This document shows, in pieces, positions 1 through 8,672 of a stretch of DNA of 18,412 nt (positions are counted from its first letter, which is position 1; each line of letters opens with the position of its first letter). Where the stretch lies: NCBI GenBank assembly GCA_947062645.1, contig CAMSQT010000008.1, forward strand, positions 1 to 18,412, in the 5' to 3' direction. This DNA is from an uncultured Clostridium sp. GTDB lineage: Bacteria; Bacillota; Clostridia; TANB77; CAG-508. The position numbers were made by a program, and so were the translations under genes. Below the pieces are notes generated by a model. The model was not told the DNA's origin and searched no databases. It saw only the letters and a list, made by a program, of their open reading frames with translations.

Positions 1-1
1 G

Positions 2-64
2 ATGGAAGAAATTATGGAATTAACAGAACTAACAAAAGAAGAAATAGAAAAATTACAAAAATAA
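2..64 (+). CDS. C-terminal end of an unidentified protein (partial)
   Basis: The frame is open from the window edge to a TAA at 62-64. It encodes about twenty residues ending in LTKEEIEKLQK, a charged helical tail. A perfect terminator hairpin follows at once, which supports this being the true end of a gene lying upstream of the window. The in-frame ATGs at 2 and 14 have no visible ribosome binding site, so this is read as a fragment. The tail is too short and generic to name the protein. Confidence 0.5.
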   Translation: MEEIMELTELTKEEIEKLQK

Positions 65-95
65 AGAAGCAATATAATTGCTTCTATTTTTTTTT
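65..95 (+). terminator. Rho-independent terminator
   Basis: AGAAGCAAT (65-73) pairs perfectly with ATTGCTTCT (77-85) across a 3-base loop, followed by a run of T to position 95. It directly follows the stop codon at 62-64 and separates that gene from addB. Confidence 0.85.
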
Positions 96-139
96 GCGAT
101 GTTTTTAACCTGTACCTTAAAAAACACCCCAAAAATTGC

Positions 140-168
140 TTGCTATTTTCTAAAATTTCATATACAAT
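140..168 (+). promoter_or_regulatory. Putative sigma-A promoter of addB
   Basis: TTGCTA (140-145) and TACAAT (163-168) are separated by 17 bases. The site lies between the upstream terminator and the addB ribosome binding site AGAAAGGA (187-194). It probably drives addB and perhaps the tightly spaced genes after it. Confidence 0.5.
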
Positions 169-200
169 ATAGTCGAAAAATAACCTAGAAAGGAACCAAC

Positions 201-3200
201 ATGGGATTAAAAATCATATATGGAAAAACACGGAAGTGGAAAAAGCGAACACTGCTTCCAAGAAATAATAAACAACCTAGGAAAAGAGAAAAAAATATAT
301 ATGATTACACCAGAGCAGTTTTCATTTACAGCCGAAAGCAGGCTTATGAAAACTGCTAACAGTCGTTCTGTAATCCATGCTGAAGTAGTAACTTTAAGTA
401 GAATGGCTTATCGTGTCTTAAATGAAGTAGGAGGAAGCACAAAAACCCATCTAACTAAGCAAGGAAAAGCGATGCTAATTTATGCCATTTTAAAGGAGCA
501 AAAAAAAGACTTAAAATTCTTAGGAAAAGCAGACGAAAACATAGACTTAATTATGCGGAGCCATCACAGAATTTAAAAAACACCAAATTACCGTAGAAGA
601 CTTAAAAGAAGAGATTCAAAAAATAGAAGATATCTATTTAAAAACTAAACTACAAGACTTACAACTAGTCTATGAAAAATTTCAAGAACAAATAAACGGA
701 AAATACATCGAAGAAGCAGACTTACTAACCATCCTTGCTAACCATATTGAAGAAACTAACTTACTTCAAGATGCTGTCATTTATTTAGACGAATTTGCAG
801 GGTTTACAAAACAAGAATATCAAGTAATTGAAAAATTTATAAAGCTCGCTAAACAAGTAAACATCACAATTTGCACAGATAACCTAAACCTTAATACCAA
901 TCCAGATATAGATATATACTATTCGAGCAAAGAAACCATCGCTAAAATCTGGAGCCTAGTAAACAAAAATGGTTTCTTACTAGAAGAACCAGTCCATTTA
1001 AGCAAAGTACATCGTTTTAAAACAGAAGAACTACAATTTTTGTGTGAAAATATAAGCAACCCACAATCCACAAAATATGAAAAAAATGTGGAAAATATTA
1101 AACTATTTTTAGCACAAAACCCCTATTTAGAAATCGAAAATGTGGCGAAAAAAATCACACAATTAATCAAAACCAAAAATATAAGATATAAAGATATAGC
1201 CATCATTACCAAAAACATAGAAGAATATGGAAGTTTAGTAAGAGCTATCTTTTCTAAATATGGTATTCCTGTTTTTATTGACGAAAAAAGAGAGGTAAGT
1301 CAAAACATTATCATACAATACGTTTTAGCTATCTTAGAAGTAATCAGCAAAAACTTTACTAACGAAGCTGTTTTTAATTATTTAAAATTAGGCTTTAGTG
1401 AAATAGAGCCAGATGAAATATTTGAATTAGAAAACTATTGTAGTAAATGGGGAATTAAGCAAAACAAGTGGAAAAAAGACTTTGTTTATGAAATAGAAAA
1501 AGAAGATAGAAAGCCAAAGATAGAAAGATACAACGAATTAAGAAAACAAATTATCAACCCCTTATTAGAACTAAAAGAGAAGATAAACCAAAATAAAACG
1601 GTTAAAAATGCTACCAAATGTTTATACGAATTTTTGCAAGAACAAAAAATAGAAGAAAAAATAGCACGGAAAAATACGGACAATTAGAGCAAGAAGGATT
1701 AATAGATTTAGCCAATGAATACATAGCTAGTTACAATATCATATTAGAACTTTTTGACGAAATAGTTTTAGTATTGAAAGAGGAAAAAACTACCATTGAC
1801 CAATATAGTAAAATACTAAAAATAGGGCTAAAAAATAGCGAATTAGGGAAAATCCCGGGAACACAAGACCAAGTAACTTTTGGTGATGTAGACAGGTCAA
1901 GAAGTCATAAAGTAAAAACTGTATTTATCATTGGCTTAAACGATGGGAGTTTTCCAAGTGTTAACAAAGATGAAGGTTTTTTAGGAGATAGTGATAGAGA
2001 AATACTAAAACAAGATGGCATCGAACTTGCTAAAGGAACTTTAGATAAGCTATACGAAGATAACTTTAATATCTATAAAGCCTTTACAACAGCAGAAAAT
2101 AGCATTTATCTATCCTATACTTCAGGAGATAAAGAAGGAAAAGCATTAAGACCATCTATTCTAATCCATAAAATCAAAAAGCAATATCCTAAATTACAAG
2201 AAAAAAGCGATAGACAAGAAAAACAATATGAACTGGGAAATGAAACTGTAACCTATGAGCAATTATTAGAAAATATAGCAAGAATAAAAGATAACGAAAC
2301 AATCGATAAAATTTGGTACCATATTTATCAATACTATAAACAAAATGAACAATGGCAAGAGAAATTACAAAATGACATGCAAGGATTAAATTACACCAAT
2401 TTGCCACAGCCAATCCATCCTAAAAATATAGAAAAATTATATGGAAACACATTAAAAACGAGTGTCTCTAGGTTAGAAAAATATAGAAGTTGTCCATTTT
2501 CTTATTACTTACAATATGGTCTAAAACTAAAAGAAAAAGAAAACTTAAAAATACACACTTTTGAAACAGGTTCTTTTATGCACGAAACCATTGACGAATT
2601 TTTCCAAGAAGTAAGGAAGCAAGGACTAGCTTTGGCCGAAATCGAAGAAGACCAAATCTATCAAATAGTATCAAAAATTATTGACCAAAATTTGGAACAA
2701 GCCAAAAACTTTATTTTCCGTTCAACGCCCAAATATAAAGTCTTAGTAAAGAGATTAAAAAAAATGGTAGCAAAAGCTTTAAAATACATCATACAAACCC
2801 TAATATATAGTGATTTTTCAATCGAAGGCACAGAAATTGAATTTGGTAAAAAAGGAAAATACAAACCAATCCTACTATCTTTACAAGATGGGAAAAAAGT
2901 TGAAATTACAGGAAAAATCGACCGAGTTGACACAGCTTATGGAGAAGACGGGAAATATTTAAGAATTATAGATTATAAATCCTCTAGCAAAAACATAGAC
3001 CTAAACGAAGTATATGCTGGATTACAAATTCAGTTACTAACTTATATGGATGCTATCGAAAAAGAAGAAGACATTATGCCAGCAGGAGTATTTTATTTTT
3101 CCTTATTAGAACAAATGATAAAAGCTGATAAGAAAATAACCGAAGAAGAAATAGAAGAACAAATTCGAAAAAACTTTAGAATGAAAGGCTTAATTTTAGC

Positions 3201-3567
3201 CGATATTAAAATTATAAAAATGAATGATAACACCCTAACCACAGGAAGTTCAAAACTAGTACCAGCAGCCATTACAGTTTCAGGTAACATTAACGAAAAA
3301 TGGACCAATGGTGTAGCAAAAGAAGAATTTAAAATATTACAAGACTACATTGACCACATAATCAAGCAAATTTCAAAAGAAATTTTAAGTGGAAAAATAG
3401 ACTTAAAACCCTACAACAAAAATGGCAAAACACCGTGTCAATATTGCGAATACAAGGCAATATGTGGATTCCATACAAAACAAAAAAACAATACATACAA
3501 TTATATTGACAAAAAATCAAAAGACGATATCATAAGAAAAATGAAAAGCGATGTTTTTGGGACTTAG
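201..3567 (+). CDS. addB: AddB, ATP-dependent helicase/nuclease subunit B, with four in-frame CGGA sites
   Basis: AddB is the second subunit of the AddAB helicase-nuclease, which resects double-strand breaks for recombination. Start ATG 201 follows AGAAAGGA. The gene is continuous only if the C is skipped at 231, 556, 1667 and 1677. Then 3367 bases minus 4 gives exactly 1120 aa, close to the usual AddB length (about 1,160 aa in Bacillus). Visible features are Walker A GKTGSGKS at residues 8-15 (the first CGGA supplies Gly11), the nuclease core GKIDRVD near 902 followed by IDYKSS near 922, and the Fe-S cysteines C763, C1078, C1081 and C1087 with AddB spacing. Without the first skip, translation ends at 357-359 after about 52 codons. 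No addA is in the window. A pseudogene is unlikely because the nuclease and Fe-S motifs are intact. Confidence 0.93.
231..234 (+). other. In-frame CGGA +1 site 1 (addB, Gly11)
   Basis: The context is AAA ACA C GGA AGT GGA. Skipping C231 gives GKTGSGKS, the Walker A motif. Reading CGG as Arg loses the motif and ends at a TAA at 357-359. Confidence 0.85.
556..559 (+). other. In-frame CGGA +1 site 2 (addB, Gly119)
   Basis: The context is ATT ATG C GGA GCC ATC. Skipping C556 gives LIMGAITEF and keeps the AddB frame open. The unshifted frame stops at 574-576. Confidence 0.82.
1667..1670 (+). other. In-frame CGGA +1 site 3 (addB, Gly489)
   Basis: The context is ATA GCA C GGA AAA ATA. It lies ten bases before site 4. 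The two skips together explain the net change of two bases in frame seen here. Confidence 0.8.
1677..1680 (+). other. In-frame CGGA +1 site 4 (addB, Gly492)
   Basis: The context is AAA ATA C GGA CAA TTA. With site 3 it yields IAGKIGQLEQEG. The second CGG is in frame only after the first skip has occurred. Confidence 0.8.
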
Positions 3568-3585
3568 GTCAAAAGCATCACTAAG

Positions 3586-3614
3586 AGGGATTTAAGGAAC
3601 GTACCTCAATCCCT
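3586..3614 (+). other. Intercistronic hairpin before the first MFS gene
   Basis: AGGGATT (3586-3592) pairs with AATCCCT (3608-3614), with a short inner AGG/CCT pairing. No T-run follows, so it does not look like a terminator. It abuts the strong ribosome binding site AAAGGAGG (3615-3622). It could be an mRNA processing or stability element. Confidence 0.45.
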
Positions 3615-3627
3615 AAAGGAGGAACCA

Positions 3628-4917
3628 ATGGAAAAAACAAATGATATACAAATGAGAAAACGAAACATGAAGCTATTTCCAAGCTATAAAACTTTAAGTT
3701 GGGACTACATATTTTTCTATACCGTAAATTTCTTATTCTTAACACAAGTAAAAAACATCAATCCAGCAGATGTAGTTTTAATTGACTCTTTTTATTATTT
3801 ATTTACGATGTTTTCCCAGATACCAGCTACTTTTATTATTGAATTCTTAGGGAGAAAAAATAGTATCATATTGGGGAATATTTTAAGTTGTTTGTACATG
3901 GTAGTAATTATATTTAGTAATAACCTATTTAATTTAATAGTAGCAGAGATTTTAAGTGCCATCTCCTTTGCCATTAAAGAAAGTGCAGAGCCAAGTTTAT
4001 TAAACGAATCTATTCCAGCAAGTAGATATAAAAGTAAAATATTTGCTAAAATAAGCCAAAAAGGAAATTCTGGCTATTACATTGTAAATGCCATATGTAC
4101 CATTATAGCCGGATTTTTATATGAAGTAAATCCTTATGTACCAATAATTTTATCCCTATTGGTATTGATAATAACAACAATTATGTCTTGCTGTTTTATA
4201 GAACCAGTAGTAAAAACAAGGAAAAAGAAAATCAAAAGTGTTGAGCAATTTAAAGAATTAGGAGAATCTTTTAAATTTGTATTAAAAGCAGAAAGAGTAA
4301 AAGGTTTGATTCTATATGGAGCAATTATGGCGGGAATGATAAGTATATTAACGAATTACGAAATTAGTATGATGGAAGAATTAGAAATATCAGCCAGTTA
4401 CTTAGGTATTCTATTTGCTGTTTTAGGAATAGTAGCAGGAATAGCAAGTAAAAAACAAGAGCAATTACATAATAGGCTAAGAAATAAAACCTTATCTGTG
4501 CTAGGATTTACTATTATAGGAACTTGTATTTTTGCGGGAGTGTTTGGTATAATGGCAGTGGATTACAAAATAGCAGTTTTACTAGTTATGGTAGCATATT
4601 TAGCAAAATATATTTTTACAGCTATGTATTTTCCACTAATTGAAAAATATTTAAGTAATTTTACAAATGAAGAGATTGACACCAAAATCTTTACTGCTAA
4701 TAATTTTCTAAAAGGAGTCTCTGGTGCCTTATCTGGAATATTAGCATCCTTTTTATTAGATAGAATGGATACAGATTATTGCATGGTAATAATAGGTATT
4801 ATATTTGGCATATTAATGATACTAGTCAATCGATTTATGAAAACAAGAGTAGGACTAAAACCAGAAGAATACTCCAAAGAAGAAATAAAATATGATAAAA
4901 TGAAACAAATGGCTTAA
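3628..4917 (+). CDS. Major facilitator superfamily transporter (copy 1)
   Basis: This 429-aa protein consists mostly of hydrophobic helices, about a dozen, and sits in the cytoplasmic membrane. AAAGGAGG lies six bases before ATG 3628. FLGRKNSIILGNI near residues 73-85 resembles the MFS loop 2-3 signature. The substrate cannot be read from the sequence; an efflux role is only a guess. It is a clear paralogue of the gene at 5812-7113, sharing the start (NMK.FP.YK.L.WDY.FFYT), AEPSLLNESIP, and the tail MKTRVGLKPE. It contains no in-frame CGG and lies 60 bases after addB and 20 bases before pgeF, probably in one transcript. Confidence 0.82.
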   Translation: MEKTNDIQMRKRNMKLFPSYKTLSWDYIFFYTVNFLFLTQVKNINPADVVLIDSFYYLFTMFSQIPATFIIEFLGRKNSIILGNILSCLYMVVIIFSNNLFNLIVAEILSAISFAIKESAEPSLLNESIPASRYKSKIFAKISQKGNSGYYIVNAICTIIAGFLYEVNPYVPIILSLLVLIITTIMSCCFIEPVVKTRKKKIKSVEQFKELGESFKFVLKAERVKGLILYGAIMAGMISILTNYEISMMEELEISASYLGILFAVLGIVAGIASKKQEQLHNRLRNKTLSVLGFTIIGTCIFAGVFGIMAVDYKIAVLLVMVAYLAKYIFTAMYFPLIEKYLSNFTNEEIDTKIFTANNFLKGVSGALSGILASFLLDRMDTDYCMVIIGIIFGILMILVNRFMKTRVGLKPEEYSKEEIKYDKMKQMA

Positions 4918-4937
4918 AGCAGGAGAGGAGAGAACAA

Positions 4938-5783
4938 ATGGATTTATCGAATGAAAATGTTTTACATATTAAAAAAGATGGGGTAGAATATTTACAGTTT
5001 AAAAAGTTATTAGACTACCAAGATATCATTAATCATGCCTACAGCATAGGGGTAGACAAAAATTACAGAACAGCCAAGGCAAACAAAGAAAAACTACAAG
5101 AAGATGTCTATCAAAAAGCACTAAAAGATTACGAAATTTTATGCCACGCCATGGGTTCTAAACTAGAACATCTGGTAAAAACCAACCAAGCACATACGGA
5201 CGAAGTAAAAATTGCAAAAGAAAAAATTAATTCAAACGAGCCAGATTTTAATTTAGAACAATATGCCAAAACCGATGGGTTAATTACCAATCAAAAAGGC
5301 ATGATGCTATCTACCACTAATGCCGATTGCATATTATTACTATTTTTTGACCCTAAAAACAAAGTAATTGCCAATACTCATTCTGGTTGGAGAGGAACTT
5401 TGCAAAGAATTTCTGTTAAGACTGTTAAAAAAATGAAAGAAGAATTTGGTTGCAGGCCAGAAGATATTATTTGTGCAATTTGTCCTAGTATTCGAAAATG
5501 TCACTTTGAAGTGGAAGAAGAAGTAAAGCAAAGCTTTGAAGAAGAGTTTAAAGACATAGGAAATTTAAGCCAAAAAGAAATCATAAAAGAAACGGTTCCA
5601 AACCAAAAATGGAATATCGATACTGTAAAAATCAATCAAATCATTTTGCAAAAAGAAGGATTGAAACCAGAAAATATTATAGATAGTGGCATTTGTAGTG
5701 TGTGCCATTCGAAGATAATCCATTCTTATCGAATAGAAAAACAAGACTATGGATTAAACACAGCATTAATTGAATTAAGATAA
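4938..5783 (+). CDS. pgeF: YfiH/PgeF family protein (laccase-domain, Cu/Zn site)
   Basis: This 281-aa protein belongs to the YfiH/YlmD family (older name polyphenol oxidase or laccase domain). E. coli PgeF is reported to remove wrongly incorporated L-Ser from peptidoglycan precursors, and related proteins have purine-nucleoside activities. The family signature is visible: His86 in QAHTDEV, Cys131 in TTNADC and His148 in NTHSGWRG form the metal site, and CHSKIIHSYR near 256-265 is the conserved C-terminal block. GGAGAGGAG (4922-4930) precedes ATG 4938. It is placed between the two paralogous transporters and just ahead of another wall enzyme, so a peptidoglycan role fits the context. It has no in-frame CGG. 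Confidence 0.88.
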   Translation: MDLSNENVLHIKKDGVEYLQFKKLLDYQDIINHAYSIGVDKNYRTAKANKEKLQEDVYQKALKDYEILCHAMGSKLEHLVKTNQAHTDEVKIAKEKINSNEPDFNLEQYAKTDGLITNQKGMMLSTTNADCILLLFFDPKNKVIANTHSGWRGTLQRISVKTVKKMKEEFGCRPEDIICAICPSIRKCHFEVEEEVKQSFEEEFKDIGNLSQKEIIKETVPNQKWNIDTVKINQIILQKEGLKPENIIDSGICSVCHSKIIHSYRIEKQDYGLNTALIELR

Positions 5784-5811
5784 TATTTAGCTAAAGATAG
5801 AAGGAGAGAGT

Positions 5812-7113
5812 ATGAGTAATAAAGAAGAAACACAAAAGATGCGAAAAACAAATATGAAGATATTTCCAACTTACAAAAAACTAGCATGGGACTATTTATT
5901 CTTTTATACCATTGACTTTTTATTTTTAACACAAATAAAAGGAATAAGCCCAGCAGATGTTGTACTAAAAAGTACCTTTTATGCTTTTTTTAGTATTATA
6001 TTACAAATCCCAGCTAATGTAATAGTAGAATTTTTAGGAAGAAAAAATAGTATTGTTTTAGGAAATATATTAAATTGCTGTTATATGGTAGTTTTTATGC
6101 TAAGTAGAAACCTGTTTGATTTAATATTTGCAGAATTGATTGGTGTTATGGCGTTTTCTCTAAAAAATATTGCAGAACCGAGTTTGTTAAATGAGTCCAT
6201 ACCACCATCTAAGTATAAAAGTCAAATCTATTCAAAGATAAGTGCAAAAGGCGCGTCAGGTTATTATTTATTTGATACCGTAGGAAAAACAATAGGAGGT
6301 TTTTTATTCCAAGTAAATGGTTATTTGCCAATTATATGCTCACTTGTTATATTAATCATTGTAACTATTTTATCCATTGGTTTTATTGAGCCAATACAAA
6401 AAAAGAAAGTAAATACAAACGAAGTACTTGGAAAAAAACAACTAGCAGAAGTAAAAGAAGGATTTGTTTATATATTAAAATCAGAGAGATTAAAAGCACT
6501 TATTTTATGCTCTGGTTTAATTGTTTCTTTATTATCAATCCTTATGAGCTATTATGTAAGTTTATTTGAAGAATTAGCATTATCTGCTAGTATAATAGGA
6601 ATAATATCTGCCATCAGCACCCTTTGTATGTGTTTGGCTTCTAAAAGTCAAAACGTATTTAATGAGAAGTTAAGAAACAAAACATTGATAACATTGGCGA
6701 TATCACTTTCTGTTAGTACAATGATAGCCGGAATCTGTGGATTAAAAGCAAAAGAATATATGATATTAGTTATTGTTACTGTTCTTATGCATTTTATCTA
6801 TGGTTTTGTAAATGGTATGTACTATACGAGTAGAGATAGATATTTAAGAAACTTTGCTAATGAACAAATTGATACTAAAATATTTGCAGCTAATAATTTA
6901 TTTTCTGGTGTTGCTAAGGTATTAGCAGGATTGTTTGCATCCTTTTTATTAAGTAAAACAACAACAGCTAACTGTATGATAATAACTGGTATCATTTTTA
7001 CAATCATATATATACTAATGGCAAAATATATGAAAACAAGAGTAGGGTTAAAACCAGAGCAATATTCAAAAGAAGAAACAAAATATGACGAGCAAAGGAG
7101 AATAGAAGAATGA
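5812..7113 (+). CDS. Major facilitator superfamily transporter (copy 2)
   Basis: This 433-aa multi-helix membrane protein is co-linear with and closely similar to the transporter at 3628-4917. The shared landmarks are PADVVL, FLGRKNSIVLGNIL, AEPSLLNESIPPSKYKS and MKTRVGLKPEQYSKEE. AAGGAGAG precedes ATG 5812. The TGA stop (7111-7113) overlaps the ATG of the LD-carboxypeptidase as ATGA, indicating translational coupling. The pair probably arose by duplication around pgeF and then diverged, especially in the middle (residues 190-330). The substrate is unknown. It has no in-frame CGG. Confidence 0.82.
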   Translation: MSNKEETQKMRKTNMKIFPTYKKLAWDYLFFYTIDFLFLTQIKGISPADVVLKSTFYAFFSIILQIPANVIVEFLGRKNSIVLGNILNCCYMVVFMLSRNLFDLIFAELIGVMAFSLKNIAEPSLLNESIPPSKYKSQIYSKISAKGASGYYLFDTVGKTIGGFLFQVNGYLPIICSLVILIIVTILSIGFIEPIQKKKVNTNEVLGKKQLAEVKEGFVYILKSERLKALILCSGLIVSLLSILMSYYVSLFEELALSASIIGIISAISTLCMCLASKSQNVFNEKLRNKTLITLAISLSVSTMIAGICGLKAKEYMILVIVTVLMHFIYGFVNGMYYTSRDRYLRNFANEQIDTKIFAANNLFSGVAKVLAGLFASFLLSKTTTANCMIITGIIFTIIYILMAKYMKTRVGLKPEQYSKEETKYDEQRRIEE

Positions 7114-8039
7114 TATTACCAAGAAAACTAAAAATGGGAGATACCATACGGAGTAGTTGCACCATCTAATCCAATCGTAGGAGACAACATAGAAGAATTA
7201 AAAAAAGCCAAAGAAATAATAGAAAAAAAAGGCTTTCAAGTAAAACTTTCTAAAAACATCTATTCAAATACATTGCGGTTACAGTAGCGGGGCAAAAGAA
7301 AAAGCAGAAGATATAAACCAAATGTTTAAAGACCAGCAAGTAAAAATGATATGGTGTGCCAAAGGAGGAAACAATTCTAACACGATTTTTGAATTTTTGG
7401 ATTATGAAGCAATTAAAAAAAATCCAAAAATCTTATGTGGTTATAGTGACATTACTTCCATCACCAATATAATCTCTGCTAAAACTGGACTAGTAACCTT
7501 TAGCGGAACTAACTTTAAAACTATTGCAACAGATGAAACAGACTATAGCTTGCAAGAAGCATTAAAAAGATTTGTAGAGGCAAGCTTAGAATTAGGAAAA
7601 GAAAATGACGAATATAAAACGATACAAGAAGGACAAGCCCAAGGACAACTAATAGGGGGGAATCTTAACCTAATACATAGCTTAGTTAGCGGAAAATATA
7701 AGATAGATTTTAAAGACAAAATACTATTTATCGAAGATTTGGGATTTGAATCTTCTCCTGCTATGGTTAGTCACTTCTTAGCTCATATGAAGCAAAATGG
7801 AGTATTTGACCAAATTAAAGGAATGTGGATTCGGAAATTACCAACATGAAAGTAACATTTCATTAGAGCAAATTGTATTAGATACCATAGGAAATGACTA
7901 TCAAATTCCTATTATCAAGTCCAATAACTTTGGGCATATTGACACAAAAACCGTAATTCCAATAGGAACAAAAGCAAAAATTGATACCAACCAAAGACAA
8001 AAAATAAAATTAATAGAAGCCTGTGTAGAAACAAAGTAG
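7110..8039 (+). CDS. LD-carboxypeptidase, peptidase family S66 (LdcA/MccF-like), with three in-frame CGGN sites
   Basis: S66 serine peptidases cut the L,D bond of tetrapeptides in murein recycling; the related MccF cleaves microcin C. The gene is split by three in-frame CGG codons. Skipping C7149, C7276 and C7832 turns 930 bases into exactly 308 aa, matching E. coli LdcA (304 aa). The opening then reads MGDTIGVVAPSNP, typical of the family. The likely triad is Ser112 in GYSDIT, Glu208 in FIEDLG and His275 in NNFGH. Without a skip, translation would stop at 7167-7169 after 19 codons. ATG 7110 overlaps the previous stop as ATGA, with AAAGGAG (7094-7100) upstream. A true pseudogene is possible but unlikely, since the triad region is intact and all three breaks are identical in kind. 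Confidence 0.88.
7149..7152 (+). other. In-frame CGGA +1 site 5 (LD-carboxypeptidase, Gly14)
   Basis: The context is ACC ATA C GGA GTA GTT. Skipping C7149 gives DTIGVVAPS, the conserved S66 N-terminal strand. Confidence 0.85.
7276..7279 (+). other. In-frame CGGT +1 site 6 (LD-carboxypeptidase, Gly56)
   Basis: The context is ACA TTG C GGT TAC AGT, giving TLGYSSGAKEKAED. This is the only site with T in the fourth position. Confidence 0.82.
7832..7835 (+). other. In-frame CGGA +1 site 7 (LD-carboxypeptidase, Gly241)
   Basis: The context is TGG ATT C GGA AAT TAC, giving KGMWIGNYQHESN. The frame then continues to the stop at 8037-8039. Confidence 0.82.
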
Positions 8040-8048
8040 GAGTAGATT

Positions 8049-8599
8049 ATGTTTGAAAAATGGGAAGAATTAGAAGAAGCAATCATAGATTGTAACAAAT
8101 GTAAATTGTGTAAAACAAGACAAAATATTGTTTTTGGGGTAGGAAACAAGAAGGCTGACATCATGTTTATTGGAGAGGGACCAGGAGCAGACGAGGATAG
8201 GCTTCGGAGAGCCATTTGTAGGAAGAGCAGGAAAATTAATGGATATGGCTTTTCAAGCAGTTGGCATCAAAAGAGAGGAAGTCTATATTGCTAATGTCGT
8301 AAAATGTAGACCACCAGGAAACCGAAATCCAGAACAGGACGAAGCCTTTGCTTGTTTAAATTATTTAAGAAATCAAGTATTACTAGTTAAACCTAAAATT
8401 ATTGTATTACTCCGGAAGTGTTGCCCTAAAAAATATTGTAGGGCAAGAGTATGGAATAACAGCTTCTAGAGGAAAATGGATTGAGAAAAAAGGAATTAAG
8501 TACATGCCAACTTGGCATCCAGCAGCATTACTTCGTGACGAAACGAAAAAAATTGACTTTATTAATGATTTGAAACTAGTACGAGAAGGCTTAGAATAG
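8049..8599 (+). CDS. Type-4 (Fe-S) uracil-DNA glycosylase, with two in-frame CGGA sites
   Basis: The enzyme removes uracil from DNA, starting base-excision repair. Skipping C8205 and C8413 converts 551 bases to exactly 182 aa. The restored protein has motif GEGPGADEDRLGEPFVGRAG near residues 42-61 and HP in the later motif TWHPAALLRD. The four Fe-S cysteines are C15, C18, C86 and C102, with the spacing of Thermus family-4 UDG. The GNRNP block near 90-94 is also typical. An AGGAGTAG ribosome binding site overlaps the preceding stop, and ATG 8049 follows. Without a skip the product would end at 8294, before two of the four cluster cysteines. Confidence 0.92.
8205..8208 (+). other. In-frame CGGA +1 site 8 (UDG, Gly53)
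   Basis: The context is AGG CTT C GGA GAG CCA, giving DEDRLGEPFVGRAG. This is the most conserved stretch of type-4 UDGs and leaves no room for an extra residue. Confidence 0.88.
8413..8416 (+). other. In-frame CGGA +1 site 9 (UDG, Gly122)
   Basis: The context is TTA CTC C GGA AGT GTT, giving IVLLGSVALKN, the family's conserved LG.xA segment. Confidence 0.85.
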
Positions 8600-8612
8600 G
8601 TAGTCACTTTCA

Positions 8613-8641
8613 TTGACATACCAAAATATCTATCATACAAT
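8613..8641 (+). promoter_or_regulatory. Strong sigma-A promoter of the GltD-like gene
   Basis: TTGACA (8613-8618) and TACAAT (8636-8641) are 17 bases apart. The promoter lies just after udg and gives a leader of about 25 bases before ATG 8673. It also shows that the TTG at 8613 is promoter sequence, not a start codon. Confidence 0.75.
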
Positions 8642-8672
8642 AACAAAAAAACAAATAAGGAATGAAACAAAA

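Noticed and set aside
201..3567. addB, LD-carboxypeptidase, udg, leuS and topB as independent pseudogenes
   Set aside because: All breaks are the same single extra C before an in-phase GGN, there are no internal stops or deletions of other kinds, motifs are intact, and leuS is essential. Random decay would not look like this.
8613..8672. Upstream TTG start for the GltD-like protein
   Set aside because: The TTG is part of the TTGACA promoter, and the ATG at 8673 has a ribosome binding site and starts at the conserved domain.
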